A DNA stretch of 64,000 nucleotides, taken from Bradyrhizobium sp. CSA112 (lineage in GTDB: Bacteria; Pseudomonadota; Alphaproteobacteria; Rhizobiales; Xanthobacteraceae). The DNA is taken from the NCBI RefSeq assembly GCF_029051645.1, contig NZ_JAACFS010000023.1:53204-117203 (forward strand), written 5' to 3'. Each line of letters starts with the position of its first letter. Position 1 is the stretch's first letter. Both the position numbers and the translations under genes were made by a program. This document shows positions 62,330 to 64,000 of the stretch, one piece after another. Under the pieces are notes generated by a model, which did not search any database, was not told the origin of the DNA, and saw only the letters and a list, made by a program, of their open reading frames with translations.

Positions 62330-63364
62330 TTGGACATTGTTCTGACGTTTCAGTTGGTCGCGGCGATCGTCATCGCGTTGTCCGTAGCATACAATGTTTT
62401 TCATTACGTACTTTTTCTCTTGGTGACTCAACCGAAGGACGCGAGCAAGATCGGCCACGAATTGAATCAGTTCGAGCAGCGCCAACTGATTGAGTGGACA
62501 CCGCAGCCGAGCGACTTTCTCAAGCACGACGACGAGAAGCGTACATACGATGACGTGTTCGGCGCGTATCGCGACGAGCAAGCGAACTACAGCACGTGGG
62601 TTTTCCCCCGCGTCGCATTTTCGCGCCCCTACGAGGCCGAGTACGTTCTTCTGAAGCCGAAGGAAGGGATGCGGGTGTTGGATCTCGGGTGCGGATCTGG
62701 CGCGGCGGCCTACTACCTCGCCAGCCGGCGAGATATCGAAATTATGTGCGTGACCAATTCATCCGTGCAGGCGGACATCTGCCGGCGGAAATTTGCAAAA
62801 CTGGGTGGGCGCGGAAAGGTGATCGTCACCGACTTCGACAGCCTCGATCTCCCGAGTGAGAGTTTTGACGCCATCTATGCGCTCGAATCGATCGGCTACA
62901 CCAAAAACCTGGACGCTTGGCTGGTGCGCTGCTGGCGGATGCTCAAGCCGGGAGGAAGCCTGTTAATCCGTTCACCGGGGTCGTTGGATCATTGTCGGCG
63001 TAAGGAGGATTACCTGAGCGTCACCGTCTTCTTCGACAACTGGCGCTACAATTTTGTCGGCGCCAATCTTCTCGTCTACAAGATGCGCCGACTCGGCTTC
63101 AACCCGATCCGCAATCGGCGACTGCCATTCTGGGCCTGGGGTCTCACGTGGAACTTCATTCAACACTTGGTGTTGTGGAAGTACCGGCTAAAGATGCGCA
63201 CATTCGTGGAATTGGAGCGGATCATTTGGCGCACTTCGAAGGTATTTGTCTTCGGCAACCCGTACAACACGGTGCTGGCTACCAAGCCCGAGGCAGCATC
63301 TTGCTCCCGGCAGACTCTTGCATCCTCAGAAGCATTGGATGGTGTTGCCGAGACTGACCGCTAA
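62330..63364 (+). CDS. Membrane-anchored SAM-dependent methyltransferase
   Basis: A TTG start with GGAG five bases upstream gives 344 residues. An N-terminal hydrophobic helix (about 5-32) is followed by a class I methyltransferase. Motif I is VLDLGCGSGAAAYYLA, and FDAIYALESIGYTKN and WRMLKPGGSLLIRSP are the later motifs. The type resembles sterol or lipid methyltransferases (cyclopropane-synthase-like). The substrate is not known. Helical segments near residue 260 (FWAWGLTWNFI) may touch the membrane. Confidence 0.85.
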   Translation: MDIVLTFQLVAAIVIALSVAYNVFHYVLFLLVTQPKDASKIGHELNQFEQRQLIEWTPQPSDFLKHDDEKRTYDDVFGAYRDEQANYSTWVFPRVAFSRPYEAEYVLLKPKEGMRVLDLGCGSGAAAYYLASRRDIEIMCVTNSSVQADICRRKFAKLGGRGKVIVTDFDSLDLPSESFDAIYALESIGYTKNLDAWLVRCWRMLKPGGSLLIRSPGSLDHCRRKEDYLSVTVFFDNWRYNFVGANLLVYKMRRLGFNPIRNRRLPFWAWGLTWNFIQHLVLWKYRLKMRTFVELERIIWRTSKVFVFGNPYNTVLATKPEAASCSRQTLASSEALDGVAETDR

Positions 63365-63632
63365 AGCGACCCTTCGTTCATTGCGGCCGAGAGCTGACAT
63401 CATCTAAAAATCTCGAGGCGCGTGGTGCTTGATGGATTGGAAACCTGCGCGGCAGATGTTTCTCCAAATCGTTCAGCCATGTCGGGTTTAGCAGGATTGG
63501 GAAATTCCTCGAATCCAATCGTCACATCTCCGAATGGACTGCCGGGTCGATGGCACGCTCAGATTTCCATCGACGACCTTAGCAAAACAGAACTTCCGGA
63601 ATTGCTTGGCGATTGCGTCCGTGACTTCCAGT

Positions 63633-63742
63633 TTTGGCACTTTTCGGACCTGATAGGCCCGGCTGATGATGTCTGTTCTTGAGGGTAAAGCGGACTGCCG
63701 AGTTGCGCGCCCAGACTTCCGAATTTGGACCCATAGCGGAAG
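63633..63742 (+). repeat. Dispersed repeat family R, copy 7
   Basis: It has TTTTGGCACTTTTCGGACC, GATGTCTGTTCTT, GAGGGTAAAGCGGACTG, ACCCATAGCGGAAGT. It is closest to copies 1 and 3. The rest of 63365-63882 shows no gene. Confidence 0.75.
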
Positions 63743-63882
63743 TATGAGCTGATGTTGCGCTCACGGAATCTCCGTGTCGTCCATTAAGTCGAAGGCGCCT
63801 CCGAACTTTCTCTCTTCCAACTATTTATCCTGGGGACGACCCATAGCAGGGCCGTCGCGTTCGCTGGAGAGGAGTAGTTGCC

Positions 63883-64000
63883 ATGATGCGCAAAGCGATG
63901 ATCGTTCTGGCAGCCATCAGCTTCGTCGGGGCGATGGTAGCCGCCACAGCGGCCGACGCGCAGAGGGGCGGATTTGGAGGCGGCGGGGGTGGATTTAGAG
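63883..64000 (+). CDS. Glycine-rich exported protein (partial, 3' end outside the window)
   Basis: The start MMRKAMIVLAAISFVGAM follows GGAGAGGAG. A signal peptide ends near ATAADA, and the mature part begins QRGGFGGGGGGF. It is cut off by the window edge, so length and family cannot be judged. Confidence 0.7.
   Translation, partial: MMRKAMIVLAAISFVGAMVAATAADAQRGGFGGGGGGFR

Noticed and set aside
1..64000. CRISPR array
   Set aside because: No regularly spaced identical repeats of 23-40 bp were seen; the dispersed repeats are kilobases apart.

Overview
The window looks like chromosomal DNA of a Bradyrhizobium-type alphaproteobacterium (Nitrobacteraceae). Evidence: a coding-dense, GC-rich core with ClpS2-type clpS, dxs, tlyA, xseB, a GcrA-like protein, a DUF1194 protein, a RopB/Omp25-type porin and DUF1236. 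Several interspersed repeats resemble those I remember from Bradyrhizobium intergenic DNA. No search was run, so family names rest on visible motifs.

Region 1 (1-22.7 kb) is ordinary core. It holds the tail of a probable class III cyclase, a REP-associated tyrosine transposase (RAYT) flanked by its own REP palindromes, clpS, a von Willebrand-like exported protein, and a long minus-strand block. That block carries a histone-deacetylase-like hydrolase, xseB, a membrane alpha/beta hydrolase, dxs, a nucleoside deoxyribosyltransferase, tlyA, a TrmA/RlmD-type RNA methyltransferase and a nucleotidyltransferase. A 5'-nucleotidase, a VOC dioxygenase, a decayed vapBC pair, a GcrA-like module and a DmdC-type acyl-CoA dehydrogenase follow. 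Palindromic intergenic repeats fill most gaps.

Region 2 (22.9-31.5 kb) begins at an intact tRNA-Gln followed by an excisionase/tyrosine-integrase pair. Downstream, within 1.7 kb, lie five truncated 3' portions of five different tRNAs (Lys-CTT, Glu-CTC, fMet-CAT, Ser, Thr-CGT), all in one orientation. They look like attachment-site scars of several integrative elements. Many small orphan genes follow, including a two-frameshift Tat-signal pseudogene and a chain of 4-bp-overlapping small genes.

Region 3 (32.5-39.5 kb) has a CadC-type winged-helix/TPR regulator divergent from a tight operon: OsmC, a flavin monooxygenase-like protein, a second FAD oxidoreductase and a MaoC-type hydratase, followed by an EamA exporter. 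This is the best candidate for an undescribed pathway.

Region 4 (40-64 kb) is accessory DNA in decay. It has a large serine recombinase broken by one amber codon, an IS1182-family element, and at least ten pseudogenes or fragments (two MFS transporters, Crp, PhaC-like hydrolase, NTF2-like, AraC, substrate-binding protein and others). Seven or more same-orientation copies of a roughly 110-bp dispersed repeat also occur. Intact genes here include a Crp/Fnr regulator, a NYN nuclease, tandem zinc-ribbon proteins, PRC-barrel and DUF1236 proteins, a family 4 glycosyltransferase, a HigA-like antitoxin, a porin and a membrane-anchored methyltransferase.
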